From NCBI GenBank assembly GCA_949358305.1, contig OX442314.1, positions 5,893,087-5,957,086 of the forward strand: a DNA stretch of 64,000 bases. Direction: 5' to 3'. This document shows, piece after piece, positions 1-9,503 of this stretch. The DNA is from Strigamia acuminata (Eukaryota > Arthropoda > Chilopoda > Geophilomorpha > Linotaeniidae). A program made the translations under genes and the position numbers. Each line of letters opens with the position of its first letter. Positions within the stretch are counted from its first letter, which is position 1. Below the pieces are notes generated by a model. That model saw nothing but the letters and a program-made list of their open reading frames with translations. It was not told the origin of the DNA and did not search any database.

Positions 1-538
1 GCGTCGACGCATTTTGCGTCGCGATCGTCGAAAATTCCTTTTGCGACACTTCTGCAGCGGCAGCGAACTCGACCGCGTCGTCGAACGTCAAATCTTTCTT
101 CAACGTGAGCGCCTGCTGCACTTGCTCATTCTGGAGGCCGCAAAGAAAGCGATTTCTTAATTCATTTGTTTTGTCGGTAAACTCACAATTTTGGGCCAGG
201 TCCTGAAGAGCGAGAGAATATTCCAACACAGATTCATTCGGCAGTCGATCACGGCGGTGAAAACGGCGAATTTCTCCCAGCACGAGCGGCTTCGCGCGTG
301 CATTCTTCTGCATTAAAGCCACCAGTTCCGCGTACTTCAATTCGGCAGCTTCCTTCGGCGCCGCGAGCGTGTCCAGCTGCTTAAACGTCGGCATGCCGAC
401 GTACGACAGCAGCGTGTGGACCTTCTCCTGGTCATCGACGATTTTATTACAAGCAAAAATACTTGTCATACGCTTGCAATATAGGCCCCAATCCTCTGTT
501 GGATCGTATTCCCGCGGTGTCCCTTTTAGAGCTGACAT
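1..538 (-). CDS. Ty3/gypsy-type Gag, partial (runs off the left edge)
   Basis: Read on the minus strand from an ATG at 538-536, the frame stays open for 179 codons to the window edge. The product has the usual order of a gypsy-class capsid: a short N-terminus with a conserved tryptophan, a helical region, then the retrotransposon-gag signature in which an F-x-x-R motif is followed by SVLEYSLAL, LAQNCEF and the LRNRFLCGL block. This region forms the particle of the retroelement. Upstream on the same strand are a primer-binding-like sequence (about 705-735) and a short LTR-like segment. Zinc knuckle, protease and polymerase would lie outside the window. The family call is firm; autonomy of the element is unknown. 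Confidence 0.8.
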   Translation of the reverse strand, partial: MSALKGTPREYDPTEDWGLYCKRMTSIFACNKIVDDQEKVHTLLSYVGMPTFKQLDTLAAPKEAAELKYAELVALMQKNARAKPLVLGEIRRFHRRDRLPNESVLEYSLALQDLAQNCEFTDKTNELRNRFLCGLQNEQVQQALTLKKDLTFDDAVEFAAAAEVSQKEFSTIATQNAST

Positions 539-889
539 TTTGATGGCAAAAGTCGGCGTTGAGTACGAAAACGCGAGGAAATTACGACAATGGAACGTAG
601 GCCTAACGTCGGGACGGCGTGGTCAGCAACGGGCCGAAAAAGCGCTCAAAAAGTTCGAAAAACACGATAAAACTTGCGTCGCTACTGGATTCATCAGTTG
701 CACGTGGATTTCGGATCCTTATCTCGTCGCCATTTAGTATGTATCTTACTAATAACAATTTATGTTGAGGATGGTTGAAATGAAAGGTCAGTCATATTAG
801 GCTAAGAACTAACAAGTGTTTTATTCGGGTCAAATTACATAGGTGGCGCTGGGGGTACAGCGCCCAAAGCAAACGTGGCGGTCACCACA
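539..889 (-). repeat. Leader, primer-binding site and 5' LTR of the gypsy-like element
   Basis: On the minus strand a segment beginning TGTGGTGACCGCC (from 889) contains an AATAAA signal. It ends near 735, next to the sequence TGGCGACGAGATAAGG, which looks like a gypsy primer-binding site followed by the gag leader. This gives an LTR of about 155 bp and a 5' untranslated leader of about 195 bp. The second LTR is outside the window, so the boundaries are inferred from terminal motifs alone. Confidence 0.5.
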
Positions 890-1176
890 CAAAGTATGCA
901 GTGAAGCCGAACACAGCACAACTCATAAGCAAACTTAAAATTATTGAATTAGATGGATCGAAGTATTTTTTGTTTGTTTGACCGTGCATTCGAGCGACCA
1001 AAAATGACAAAAAAATATTTTTTTTTAAGAATAAAATCAATTTCAATTGTTTCCTAAAAGGGCGGTCAAGATAGTCAAGTCCATATTTTTTATATTTTCC
1101 ATAAATCAATCAATCATCGTCATAGACAGAGTTACCATGAGACATAAGACATTACAGTAAACAGAATTGAAGAGCC

Positions 1177-1201
1177 AAGTCTAAACTCAGCTCTGGTCTG
1201 A
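1177..1201 (+). promoter_or_regulatory. Conserved 25-base motif upstream of copy 1
   Basis: The core CTCAGCTCTGGTCTGA lies 26 bases before the ATG of copy 1. The same motif, with 1-4 changes, stands 19-45 bases before the start codons of copies 2, 4, 5 and 7. It may mark the transcription start or a shared 5' UTR element. Function is inferred from conservation only. Confidence 0.5.
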
Positions 1202-2134
1202 TCCCAAATACGGAAAAATACTGTATAATGCAGAAAAAATACTTGGTGGGAAGAAATATGCAAAGAATAAGAAAACTACGTACAGAAATTCAACTCGTGA
1301 TAAAAGATAATGCCACCAAACCAAACTGCAGTTTAATTGGTCTGGATGATTTCGTAAACAGTAGAAAACATTGGAGCAGACGTCATACACATTGGCTAAT
1401 TTTGCTTCTATTTTGCACATGCATGTTCACTTATCAGACCTACGATCGAATAATGCATTACTTAAGTTATCCTACGGCTGTTGACGTAACGACTACATCG
1501 GAAGATATTGAATTACCAAATTTGATGATCTGCAGCGGCAACACAAAAGAAATGGCCAGGCTCTGGAATAAAACTTATGAGAACATCAAGACTAATGGAC
1601 CAATTGATTACGGTTCAGTCCCATATGGATGTGCAAACATGGTCAAAAGTCTGATGGCAATTCCAAGTTATGATATGGATGAACTTTGGAGAGCGACCAA
1701 TTTGGCCAAAGAGGTAGTCAGCATTAAAATAAAGGTAGGAAAAATAAAATTAATTTTTTAAATTTTCGTCCTAATTTAATTTGTTCAGGGATTTTCAAAC
1801 AAAACAGCTGTTTTGACGGAAACTGACACTTCGTATGGAATATGCTCAACATTTCAATTTTGTAACTATAAACAAAAAAAAAAGAATGTGTGCTTAAGAC
1901 CACACCTTAGAAGTTAACCTTCTTGACATATAAATTGTATTTTTGTAATCTTAATTTATAATTTTCGGTACTCTGAGACCAAAATAATTACACTTTGGGC
2001 CAAAATCATTATAATTTTGGGCCATTGGTGATTACGAACGAAATGTCACACAAAATATCAAACGAGATGTGTTACAAAAAACAATAGAATCGTTGAATTC
2101 GTTGCAGCAAAGTACGGAAATACCACGTCGCAAC

Positions 2135-2578
2135 CGGTTATAGTCATTTTAGCGACGCTCATTTTAGCGATTTTTACAAAAAAGTCCCATATTAGTGATC
2201 ACGTTTTAGGTAATTTGCCATTAGTAATCGACACGTTTTAGCGACGTGACATTTTAGCGATCGCTACGTTTTAGCGACGCGACACGATTTACCGCGACAA
2301 GCCGGCTCAAAAAAGTGGTTTGCATCAAAATCCAGTAAGGTTAGGTTCGCGGGGGGTGAAGGGGGGCTTAGCCCCCCATGTTAGCCCTTCCTAGGAATTA
2401 AACCTAAACTACATGGTTAGGTTAATATTAGTGTTAGTATTAGTGCCGTTTTAGCGACCATCACTTTAGCGAACATGTCATTTTAGCGATTTTTGTGCCG
2501 CTAAAATGACATGTTCGAGAAAATGGTGTGTCGCAAAAATAAAATCGCTAAAATGAAATAGCTAAAATGAAGTACATT
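2135..2578. mobile_element. Motif-array foldback element (TTTTAGCGA family)
   Basis: About 440 bp in intron 2 of copy 1, built from repeats of CATTTTAGCGA. They run in one orientation on the left and as TCGCTAAAATG on the right, so the unit can fold back on itself. It is flanked by CGTCGCAAC (2126-2134) and CGTTGCAAC (2579-2587), a probable 9-bp target duplication with one mismatch. A G-rich and C-rich palindrome (GGGGGGCTTAGCCCCCC) lies in the middle. It has no coding capacity. A Mutator-like non-autonomous element is possible given the 9-bp duplication. Confidence 0.55.
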
Positions 2579-2618
2579 CGTTGCAACGGTGTGATCGGGG
2601 ATCCGTAATATTCGCAAC

Positions 2619-3658
2619 TAGGCCTGTGCGAATTTGCGATTAATCACAATGCGATTTTTTTTTTGGTGAATATCGCAGCTAGTTAAGTCACTAGCTGTCG
2701 TTTGCGATATATCGCAAACGCAATTATTGCGATTATTGCGATATTGCGATTATTGCGATATTGCGATTATTGCGATATTGCGATTATTGCGATATTGCGA
2801 TTATTGCGATATTGCGATTATTGCGATATTGCAATTATTGCGATATTGCGATTATTGCGATATTGCGATTATTGCGATATTGCGATTATTGCGATATTGC
2901 GATTATTGCGATATTGCGATATTGCGATTATTGCTATATTGCGATTATTGCGATATTGCGATTATTGCGATTACTGCAATTATTGCGATTTAACTTAAAT
3001 CGCACATACAAATAACTTATTGAAATGTATTTTCTGCTGGGCATTGTGGGCACCGAAATTGGAGTGAAGAATATGAAAATTGAACCGGACGTCGTTGCTG
3101 CGTGGGACGCGAAAGACTGTGCACGTGCAGTGCACGAATCTGGACGACTTCTGCAGACGTCAACGCGATTAGTAATCGTCTGCACACTCTGCAGAAGTCG
3201 TCCGTCTTCGGCGCACAAGTCTAATCGCCGATTACTAATCGGCGATTAGATTTGTGCGCCGAAGTCAGCTGAGCCGATTCGGCTCGGCGGCTGGTCGGCT
3301 AGACGCCAGCCGTCGCTGCCGTGGGGTGACAATTTACAAGCCGCCGCCGCTGATTTTCCATCGTCGAATGGCTTAAATTTTTTTTTCTTTTTGCTTTTTT
3401 AGGCGATTCAAAACAAAGAAAGCGTAAATTCAATAAATTGCGAGGCATTGTGATATTGCGATATTGCAATTATTGCGATATTGCAATTAGTGCGATTCGT
3501 GCGATTATTGCCATTATAGCAATTATAGCGATTAGTGCGATTATTGCGATTAGTGCGATTATATCGCGATATATCGCGAATGCGATATATCTGCGATATA
3601 ATCGCAACAATCTAATATTGCATTCGCATTCGCAACAATCCAACATTGCACAGGCCTA
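2619..3658. mobile_element. hAT-like non-autonomous element with satellite interior
   Basis: Perfect 11-bp terminal inverted repeats TAGGCCTGTGC and GCACAGGCCTA are flanked by an 8-bp duplication, TTCGCAAC (2611-2618) and TTTGCAAC (3659-3666), with one mismatch. An 8-bp duplication and this terminus fit the hAT superfamily. Inside are a 17-bp tandem array (2706-2990, unit GCGATATTGCGATTATT), a second degenerate array of the same theme (3447-3600), and a near-perfect hairpin (about 3206-3265). There is no transposase. The open frames through the array are products of the repeat and are not genes. Confidence 0.7.
2706..2990. repeat. 17-bp tandem repeat array
   Basis: About 16 head-to-tail units of GCGATATTGCGATTATT with few changes, inside the hAT-like element. 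All frames are open because 17 is not a multiple of 3 and the unit has no stop, which explains overlapping spurious frames. Confidence 0.9.
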
Positions 3659-3789
3659 TTTGCAACATTCTTACGTGCGATAATACCAATCGCATGTAAA
3701 AATGGAGTTGCACACTGCAAATATTCGTTCAGGCGACAATGTGGGCATATGCGACGTCACGCTTATGAATACACAGAACATGTAAGCTA

Positions 3790-3830
3790 CAGTCGTGTTC
3801 AAAAAAACTGGACCCTCATTATATGCAGGC
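3790..3830. mobile_element. Tc1/mariner-like terminal repeat remnant
   Basis: After a TA at 3788-3789 the sequence CAGTCGTGTTCAAAAAAACT matches the outer end of the foldback element at 29717-30741. No matching right end is seen before exon 3 begins at 4033, so this is a truncated end lying in intron 2 of copy 1. How far the element extends rightward, perhaps to about 3960, is unclear. Confidence 0.55.
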
Positions 3831-4429
3831 AATTGACCTTGTCAGTAATTTCGTGTTGCAAACAGTATAAAGGCCCGACGTGATCATGTGTTGTTCCAGT
3901 TTGCCCACAGGCGGCAGTGCTTTTCGTGAGAACTCGTGAAGCGACATGTCTCCTGTGACATCTCGTCCCGAAAGAAGTTTAACTTCAAAAACAAAACCTA
4001 CGTGATAACACAAATATTATTCATTGGTACAGCTAAACCAACTAGCAAATCATTTGTCCGGAAATTATTGAAAGCAACTATTGGAAACACATATTATTAC
4101 GTCTGCCCAATAGCTCCGTATCTAGTATGTTGTACAGTATCCAGTATAATGTATCAGAAAATGTAGTTTTTGTTATTTTTTCTTCTTTCTATCATGTCAT
4201 TTTACGATTATGGAAGAAACATTCATGTAGCAACACAAAACCTTGGGACCACATTAAAAATAGATTTGAGTTTTAACAAAGTAAACTTTTCAATTGTCTG
4301 ATAAAACTTGCAAGTAATATTTATATTACTTTTGACATTTTAGTTCATATTTTTTAATTCCCCGAAGAGTTCATGCTCCAGTGAAAGCGAATACAAAGAA
4401 TGCTATCGTGGATGTTTGAGGAAAAAATT

Positions 4430-6958
4430 TGTGACGATTCTACTTTTAGGCTAATTTAATAGCCAATTTGAGATAGACTAGCCACAACCTAACCGAGATA
4501 AGCTACGGAAGTCTTTACAACCGTGAATACGTGATTGAATAGAAATAACTTACAGTTTTGTGTGACATAACATATTTATTAATCATAATAACATAAGAGA
4601 ATTCTGGGCGCGTGTAAACAGGCGGCATCAACTGGTTGAGGATCCGGGCGAAGCCAGCGGGATACGGCTGACTTGCGGTATCGTCACAAATAACGCTACG
4701 GAGACGTATTTGGTCCGCAGCTCGATTATCTAATAATGCGAAGAGTCCTTCGCATAAATTGGAATATTCGGCAGAATATTCCATGTTTCAAATGAATAAA
4801 AGTAAAGTGATTAATGTAATATAACGAATGAATTGTTATATAAATATTAATTGGGCGGGGACCGTCACGACAATTGAGAGAACGTCGCGGGAGTTGTTGA
4901 GACTCCATCCGCCAGCATGCCTTACGACGACAAGATCTCGTGATCAGGCGCCGAGTATTTAATTGTAAACGTTAATTCGCTATTATTGCCAATACAGGAT
5001 TACCAATGCCCGAGTAATTTGTTTAGCAGTGTTGTTCAACTCCTGTTCACGGGTTACTAACCCGGAGTGTACAATGGGGCGGGGACCGTCACGACGGTCG
5101 AGGGAACAATCGCGGGAGGATTTGACTCCTCCATCCGCCAGCATGCCTTACGATGGCGGGATCAGTAGATCGAGCACCGGGTAAAATATTAATCAGCCAC
5201 TGCTGTTGGATTACCATTGTCCAGGTAGTTATTTAACGCAATGTCTTCACGGATATTGCTCACGGGCTACCAACCCGGTGAAGCCGGGTTGTTTAGTCGA
5301 CTTTCACTTAGTCGACGCCGTTTAGTCGACGCCGTTTAGTCGACAAGGTCACTTAGTCGACGAGTATTGTCGACTAAGTGACCTGGTCGACTAAACGGCA
5401 TCGACTAAACGGCGTCGACTAAACGGCGTCGACTAAGTGAAAAGTGTAATGATACGAGTGTAGCTAGTGACTAGTTGAGACTAAGTGTGATTTTCTACCA
5501 CTGCAGAACTATTCAGCTAATATTTTAATGGCTATTGTAGCTGCTATTCACAGTAGCCATCTGTAGGAAAAAGAGTTGCTCTAAGTGTTCATTCTGTCAA
5601 ATCTCATTGGGTAAAATCAATTTTAACAGGAAGATAAGCAGTGGCGCAACTACAACGCAACGTTACAGTTTGTGGAGTTACTTTAGTCCGAAAATGACAC
5701 TCAAAAGTGTTGGAAATAAACCTGAACTTAACCTAACCTAACCTGGCTTAGCCTATCCTTAACCTAACCTAGAATAGGCCAGGCCAGGCCAGGTTAGGTT
5801 AAGGTTAGGTTTATTTCCAACAATCTGGAGTGTCATTTTCGGACTCAGGAGGCTTTATTTGATAAGTTTACAAAATTTTGGCCCATTCTGAAGCGGGCCA
5901 TATTCTTAAGTAACTCCACAAACTGTAACGTCGACAAAACGTGCGTCGACTGGATGTACCGTCGACAAGACGTGCGTCGATAAGATGTACCGTCGACAAG
6001 ACGGAAGCGAACAGTTGGTCGACTAGCCGACCAAAAATTTGCCGTCGACGAAACGTTTGTCGGCAAAACGACTTGTCGACAAAATGAACGCTTTAAGTCG
6101 ACTGTCGACTAAACGACCGTCGACTAAACGATCTGACCCGAACCCGGTGTAGTGTGCCTGTGAATAAGCCATTGACCGGCCTTTAACATGCGGAGGGACC
6201 AACCACGAATGTGGGGGCCCCGGAAGAACAATTTACAACAACCATCCTGCAGCGGGCTGTGGCCAGTTAGCTGAGGGACCTACTTTCATTTAGCAAGGTC
6301 TTACTGTATAAGACCGTTATATTAAGCCACCGTACGAACTCTAACTGTCCCGTAGAACAGCAAGCTAACGTTACGGGGCCATTTCATGTTATTAACATGT
6401 CTATTACCGGAGTTAGCCTTCCCGAAATAGCCCTACAACAACAATAACAATCTAGTAATGAATACTAATTGTGGAGAGCTGAGGTGGCCTGATGTGTCGA
6501 TAGAGAAAGTGAGATCAAACGATAACAACATATCAACTACAGACAATATAAACATATTCAGAATCAAGCCAGGGGGATACTGGGTGGAAAACCAATGCTT
6601 ATATAGTTCTGGAGAACTACTAGATTGGCGACAGCCAATCAGTGTACGAATCGGCGGATTCGTGGGTCACTAGTCCAGACCTAATATATGACTATGTCCA
6701 GATGGGCCCAATTTGGGTCAAGAAGGGTCTGATTGGTTCCCTTCGACAGGTAAGTAACGTGGATATTGATTCGATAGAATCAACATTGTCAAGTAAGAAA
6801 TACTTAATTTATATTGAATAAAATAGTTATATTTTATTCACTGTGTCAAAGTAATGATTTATCACACTTTCTAGTTTTATTGAGTTTGAATTACGTGCGT
6901 TCGTTAAACAGCGCCATCTATTGTGAACATTGATAAATACCGATTTGTTATCATCACA
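4430..6958. mobile_element. Large LTR-like element inserted in exon 5 of copy 1
   Basis: It begins TGTGACGATTC and ends ATCATCACA, flanked on both sides by AATT (4426-4429 and 6959-6962). It is the same family as the element at 25744-27450, which has the same first bases and the same internal blocks, including a G-rich block opening GGGCGGGGAC and the tract CCGGAGTTAGCC. TG...CA ends and a 4-bp duplication suggest a solo LTR of a gypsy-class element, though 1.7 kb without the nested insertion is long for one. It has no coding capacity. It carries a nested foldback element at 5281-6140. The insertion interrupts the coding sequence of copy 1. Confidence 0.75.
5281..6140. mobile_element. Nested foldback element (TTTAGTCGAC family), 9-bp duplication
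   Basis: Flanked by AACCCGGTG at 5272-5280 and 6141-6149, a perfect 9-bp duplication; the sister LTR-like element at 25744-27450 lacks this segment. Both ends are arrays of the TTTAGTCGAC motif in opposite orientation. Inside is an inverted repeat (about 5680-5850) whose arms carry short CCTAA/TTAGG-type runs. There is no coding capacity. The 9-bp duplication and long repeat-built ends recall Mutator-like foldback elements. Confidence 0.7.
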
Positions 6959-7971
6959 AATTTAAAGAACATTTGACATGCAGGTGAGAATGCGTGATGG
7001 CTACAATCAGAAAAATAAAAAATAATTTTCTTTGCAAGCTTACCCTTTACAAAGACCGATTTACCACCTTGTAAATGTTCAGATAAGACACATGAGCTGT
7101 ATGGTATTGCGAATTGAAACAACAGATCCAAGTGCTGATTGTATTTGTCGACGTCCATGCAAACATTTAATAATTATAACATACACTGATGCGGGCATAG
7201 CAGATGATAAAAACCGTCTATTTTTGTCACTAGCGATAACTAATAATAAAATCAATGTGTATGAAGAACGGTTCACATACGATATTATTGCTTTACTATC
7301 AGATTTAGGAGGCAATCTGGGCCTATTTCTCGGTCTATCTTTAACCTCGTTGCCTGAAATCGCTTGGTACCTAGCAAACATTCGGAAAAAAAGACCGGTT
7401 AATAAGATTCACCGAGTTTATGACAAATGTACAAACAAAATAAGTCAGAGTAAGATGCAAATTAAAAGATGTGTACTTTCACGTATTCTTAAGACAATTC
7501 TGGTTATAATTTGTTCCTGGTTCACCTTGTATTGCTTGCAAATTCGTTTGAACTACTACATTGAAGAACCGGTAACAAAAATTGTGAGAATAGTTACACG
7601 ACGCTTTACCCAATATCCAACGGTCACGGTCTGTGGCGAAACACAAGATGATGATATTGATGAAGCCAGATTGAATTGGTTGAAACAAACTAAGAAAACC
7701 TGCAATAATGTATCACCGTGGCAATTGCTCAACGGCAACCTGTCATTGCAAGACATCTGGAACACACTAAATGTCCATGACACAGTCTCATTTAATAATG
7801 ACGTAACTAATACGGTACATTCCTAAATATAATCATGTGACGAAAATTTGACCGAATTATTTGATATTTATAGCATTTTCGTGGATATAAAACAATGCTT
7901 AATGCATCAAAAAGCCTTCTTCCCCTTCCTTTTGGACATTGTACACAAATCAATTCAGGTATACGTACATA

Positions 7972-8155
7972 AACACGGGTAAATACACGTACACACGGGT
8001 AATTACACGTACACACGGGTAAATACACGTACACACGGGTAAATACACGTACACACGGGTAAATACACGTACACACGGGTAAATACACGTACACACGGGT
8101 AAATACACGTACACACGGGTAAATACACGTACACACGGGTAAATACACGTCCACA
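7972..8155. repeat. 20-bp minisatellite in intron 7 of copy 1
   Basis: About nine units of ACACGGGTAAATACACGTAC, almost without change, begin about 15 bases after the exon-7 donor. Open minus-strand frames across it are repeat artefacts. Confidence 0.9.
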
Positions 8156-8893
8156 CTTAGATTCAATCTCCTTACAAGCTTAAGCTTAGTTCTATTGGCA
8201 AATATAATCTTCTACTAATACTCTCACTGCTTTTACTGACCCCGAGTCTTATTTCGGTGATGCGTAAAATCCGCGAGAATGGTTGGCGCGAAATTCCAAT
8301 TTGCACCAACCAATCTCGCTAGGGACAGCAGAAGATCCAAAAGCGCGACGTCGCACTTGCTGATCAGTAAGTGGTACTCTGGTCCTGTGCACTAAACGTG
8401 CGCAATAAGCTAGTTTTGGTGTAACAAAGGAATTTGTTGCACCAAATCCATTGGTTCTGCAAATTACCCTGGCTAAGAGAGGGCGAAGTGTGCCTGGGGA
8501 GTTTCCACCCCCAAGAGACACTTGGCTTGTGTTTAAGTGGTGTTGATGATTTTATATGACATAAAATCAGGATCACCACAAACTAAAATAATTAATACAT
8601 ATTAAATTGAACATTGTGTATATAGTAAATTTTTTTGAGATACCCTTAGTGTATTGTGTAGTGTGTAGTGTAGTGTGTAGTGTAGTGCTTGTATTATCAG
8701 GCTAGTTTTATGTGGGCCACCCCGTAGTTACAGCACATTCACACTAAATGATTTCAACACTACATGGTGCTTGCTTTGCTATTACGCCATCAGCTTTATG
8801 AGCAGTTACTTGTACTTGACTATAATTAAAATTGCACTCTAGATCTAGCTGAAACTTCTGAAAATTGACTGTAATCTCTCAATTATTTTCTAG
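8156..8893. other. Rest of intron 7 of copy 1, no gene seen
   Basis: AT-rich intron sequence with a short GTGTAGTGTAGT run near 8655-8690. No exon, RNA gene or complete element is recognisable. Exon 8 begins at 8894 after TTTTCTAG. Confidence 0.5.
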
Positions 8894-9186
8894 AAAATAC
8901 ACACAACATAATAGTTGAGCTTATGTTTACATTTGAATTCCTACAACCTTCAGATGTATGCTACCATGATATGAAGGTAAGCTAAAATCATTAAACAGAT
9001 AAATACCTTACCCTCAACAGACTAGAATCCAAACGACTGGATTTCTGTAAATCAGGATTGAAGAAATTTTAAGAGGGGTTCCAAAATAAAAACCTAGTCG
9101 TTTGGAGCAGCAGAAGCAGACCAACCATGTGTTGCGCCATCAAATTTGGAATATTCCTCTGTTTTTTAAACTTTCAGCTTGAGACC

Positions 9187-9290
9187 ACTTTAGCGATGGC
9201 CATTTTAGCGACTGGGTCATTTTAGCAACTTAGGCGACGCTAAAGTGCCGTCGCTAAAACGGGGTCACTATAATGTACCCGATTCAATAT
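9187..9290. repeat. Short TTTTAGCGA-family remnant
   Basis: Three CACTTTAGCGA/CATTTTAGCGA motifs followed by inverted CGCTAAAG/CGCTAAAA motifs, the same theme as the element at 2135-2578. It lies in intron 8 of copy 1. Confidence 0.6.
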
Positions 9291-9503
9291 GCAGCCACAT
9301 AATTTTTAATTATTTCTAATATTATTCAGTTATTCCTAAATAATCTAGCTGAGGAAGTTAACATTTTGGAACCATTGGCGTTAATCTATGGATGGACAAA
9401 TGATGTTATACTTCGAGAATTTATGGTAACAAATTAAACAATATACCGGTATGTAAAAAATGTAGTATATCATGTTTACAGAGTATACTGAACTTTATTT
9501 TAT

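Noticed and set aside
2702-3015. Three overlapping plus-strand open frames of 84-98 codons
   Set aside because: They are the 17-bp tandem array read in three frames; the peptide is a trivial repeat.
5700-5810. CCTAA/TTAGG runs as internal telomere sequence
   Set aside because: Only two or three units per run, lying in the arms of an inverted repeat within a foldback element; too short to be telomeric.
7972-8155. Possible CRISPR-like array
   Set aside because: Units are contiguous with no unique spacers, and the host is a eukaryote.
7807-8166. Minus-strand frames with a repeating YLPVCTCIYPCVRVFTRV peptide
   Set aside because: This is the 20-bp minisatellite in intron 7 of copy 1, not a gene.
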